Shown piece by piece: positions 63,051-64,000 of a DNA stretch of 64,000 nucleotides (within the stretch, counting starts at the first letter, position 1; each line of letters opens with the position of its first letter). Below the pieces are notes generated by a model. That model was not told the DNA's origin, made no database searches, and saw only the letters and a program-made list of their open reading frames with translations. Position numbers and translations under genes: made by a program. The stretch spans positions 3,866 to 67,865 of the forward strand of contig NZ_KI912485.1 in NCBI RefSeq assembly GCF_000518725.1, read 5' to 3'. Source of the DNA: Mesoplasma seiffertii ATCC 49495. GTDB lineage: Bacteria > Bacillota_I > Bacilli_A > Mycoplasmatales > Mycoplasmataceae.

Positions 63051-64000
63051 ATGACGAAACAAAAAAATAAGTTAAATTCACTTTTTAAATTCGATAGTGA
63101 TAAAAAATTCACATGAAAAAAAATGGGTAGTTTCATTAAAATTATGAATGAAGCAGCCAAAGATAATATGTTTTTATTTCTATCAATGGTATTTATTACC
63201 ATTTTTGATGCTTTATTAGCGGCTTTGTTACCAATAGCATCATCAGAAATGGTTAAAATTTTACTAAACAATGGAACTCCTGGATCTTTTTTAGGAATGA
63301 CAATGTACTGATATAGTTGAATTTATGTAGTACTAGTAATCATGTCAGTGATGTTAGTAGCAGAATATTTTACTAACGCAACAATTGGACTTTTTTCAGT
63401 AAAAATTGAGGTTATGCAACGTAATAAAATTTTGATTTCGTTAGTTAACCAAGATGTCGAATTTTTCTTTGACCATGTTTCAGGAAATATTATGACTCGT
63501 TTAGTAGCAGATACTCAAGGATTATCATTGGGAATTCAGCAATTTGTAACAAATATTATTTATTGTGTTACGGGATTAGTAGCATCACTAACAATTTTAT
63601 TCTTATATGGACAATTTTTAGTAGGTGGAATTGCACTAGGTTACATTTTTGCAGTAATTATTATTGCAACAATCATCTTTATCTTTTTTAGAAGAAAATT
63701 GATTATTGCATTTGATATAAAACGTGATGTGGATACTGACATGACAGATAGAATCGCAAATATTTCTTTAATTAAAGCTAATGGTTTAGAAGAATACGAG
63801 ATTCAGCGTTTAGAAAAAATGAATAACAGATATAACCGTTCAAGTGATGTTGTTGTAAGTTTATCAGCACTATTAAACTTATGAATTACAATAACAACTT
63901 CATTTTTATCAACTTTTATTATTATCATTGCTGCATTAAAAGCTATTAGTGGAGATCAATCAATTATGAGTGATTTAGTATTAGCGTTACCATTGCTTTC
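63051..64000 (+). CDS. ABC exporter half-transporter (second of a pair), cut by window end
   Basis: ATG 63051 after AAAGGGAG; open to the window edge (316 residues visible). Shows the N-terminal charged part and ABC_membrane TMs, with MQRNKILISLVNQDVEFFFDHVSGNIMTRL, the conserved coupling-helix pattern, and DRIANISLIKANGLEEYE. NBD lies beyond 64000. 26 nt after its partner, so co-transcribed and probably the other half of the heterodimer. Confidence 0.88.

Noticed and set aside
61078-64000. ABC pair as the exporter of the GG-leader protein
   Set aside because: The first half-transporter has no N-terminal C39 peptidase domain, and it lies 43 kb away. It fits LmrCD/MdlAB-like exporters.
1-64000. 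tRNA, rRNA, 4.5S RNA genes and a CRISPR array
   Set aside because: Intergenic spaces were scanned by eye and no cloverleaf, T-loop motif or direct-repeat/spacer pattern was found. A tool such as tRNAscan-SE would be decisive.

Overview
The window is a piece of a small, AT-rich Mollicute chromosome that uses genetic code 4. Almost every tryptophan codon is TGA, so genes read with the standard code fall into fragments; read with TGA=Trp they become full-length conserved proteins (OppB, FtsK, ScpA, ArgS, Der, RNase Y and others). Code 4, lipoproteins with an AC|G lipobox, an oppBCDFA operon, DUF285/BspA-type surface repeats, RecU and DivIVA point to the Spiroplasma/Mesoplasma/Entomoplasma group. 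That placement is inference from gene content; no rRNA or tRNA gene was recognised here.

Region by region. 1-2939 is the most plastic part: the end of a 25-residue-repeat surface protein, a decayed IS3-family element with imperfect terminal inverted repeats, a small membrane protein on the minus strand, and an AT-rich gap with one 25-codon ORF. 2940-11560 is the oligopeptide ABC importer oppB-oppC-oppD-oppF-oppA, with very large inserts in both ATPases. 11609-17949 holds ftsK, uvrC, greA and rsmI, followed by a small gene for a protein with a textbook double-glycine leader (17975-18307). 18380-19449 is the L21 leader, rplU, prp and rpmA; L27 has the N-terminal extension that Prp removes. Then come a HAD phosphatase (minus), a membrane-anchored J-domain protein, pepV, rpsB (with a structured leader), tsf, a membrane protein, pyrH, frr, an unknown two-TM protein with a Cys/His cluster, argS, a polytopic transporter and several unknown small genes.

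32417-36985 holds a HEPN-like protein, scpA-scpB-rluB (chromosome condensation plus rRNA pseudouridylation), a deoxynucleoside kinase and yebC. 37052-41010 has unknown membrane proteins, ppa (minus) and two tandem ECF-S-like membrane proteins, the second very histidine-rich. 41038-45865 is cmk-der-gpsA-hup-dnaD, recU (minus) and divIVA. 45866-46343 is a non-coding gap with a tandem repeat and a probable small RNA or attenuator, followed by a 732-residue lipoprotein. 48780-49135 is RNase P RNA, then cinA, recA and rny. 52332-59786 contains a methyltransferase (minus), a PH-like protein, ffh, rlmH, rpsP-rimM-trmD-rplS, rbgA and rnhB. The end has ssb-dprA and two ABC exporter half-transporters, the second cut by the window end.

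Most genes are ordinary translation, replication and repair functions in short co-directional operons separated by clear hairpin terminators, several of which overlap the 3' ends of convergent genes. The most unusual items are the S16 protein with a ~190-residue Ala/Lys/Glu-rich tail, the GG-leader peptide behind rsmI, the small-RNA candidate at 46070-46202, the insert-laden OppD/OppF and the His-rich ECF-like protein.
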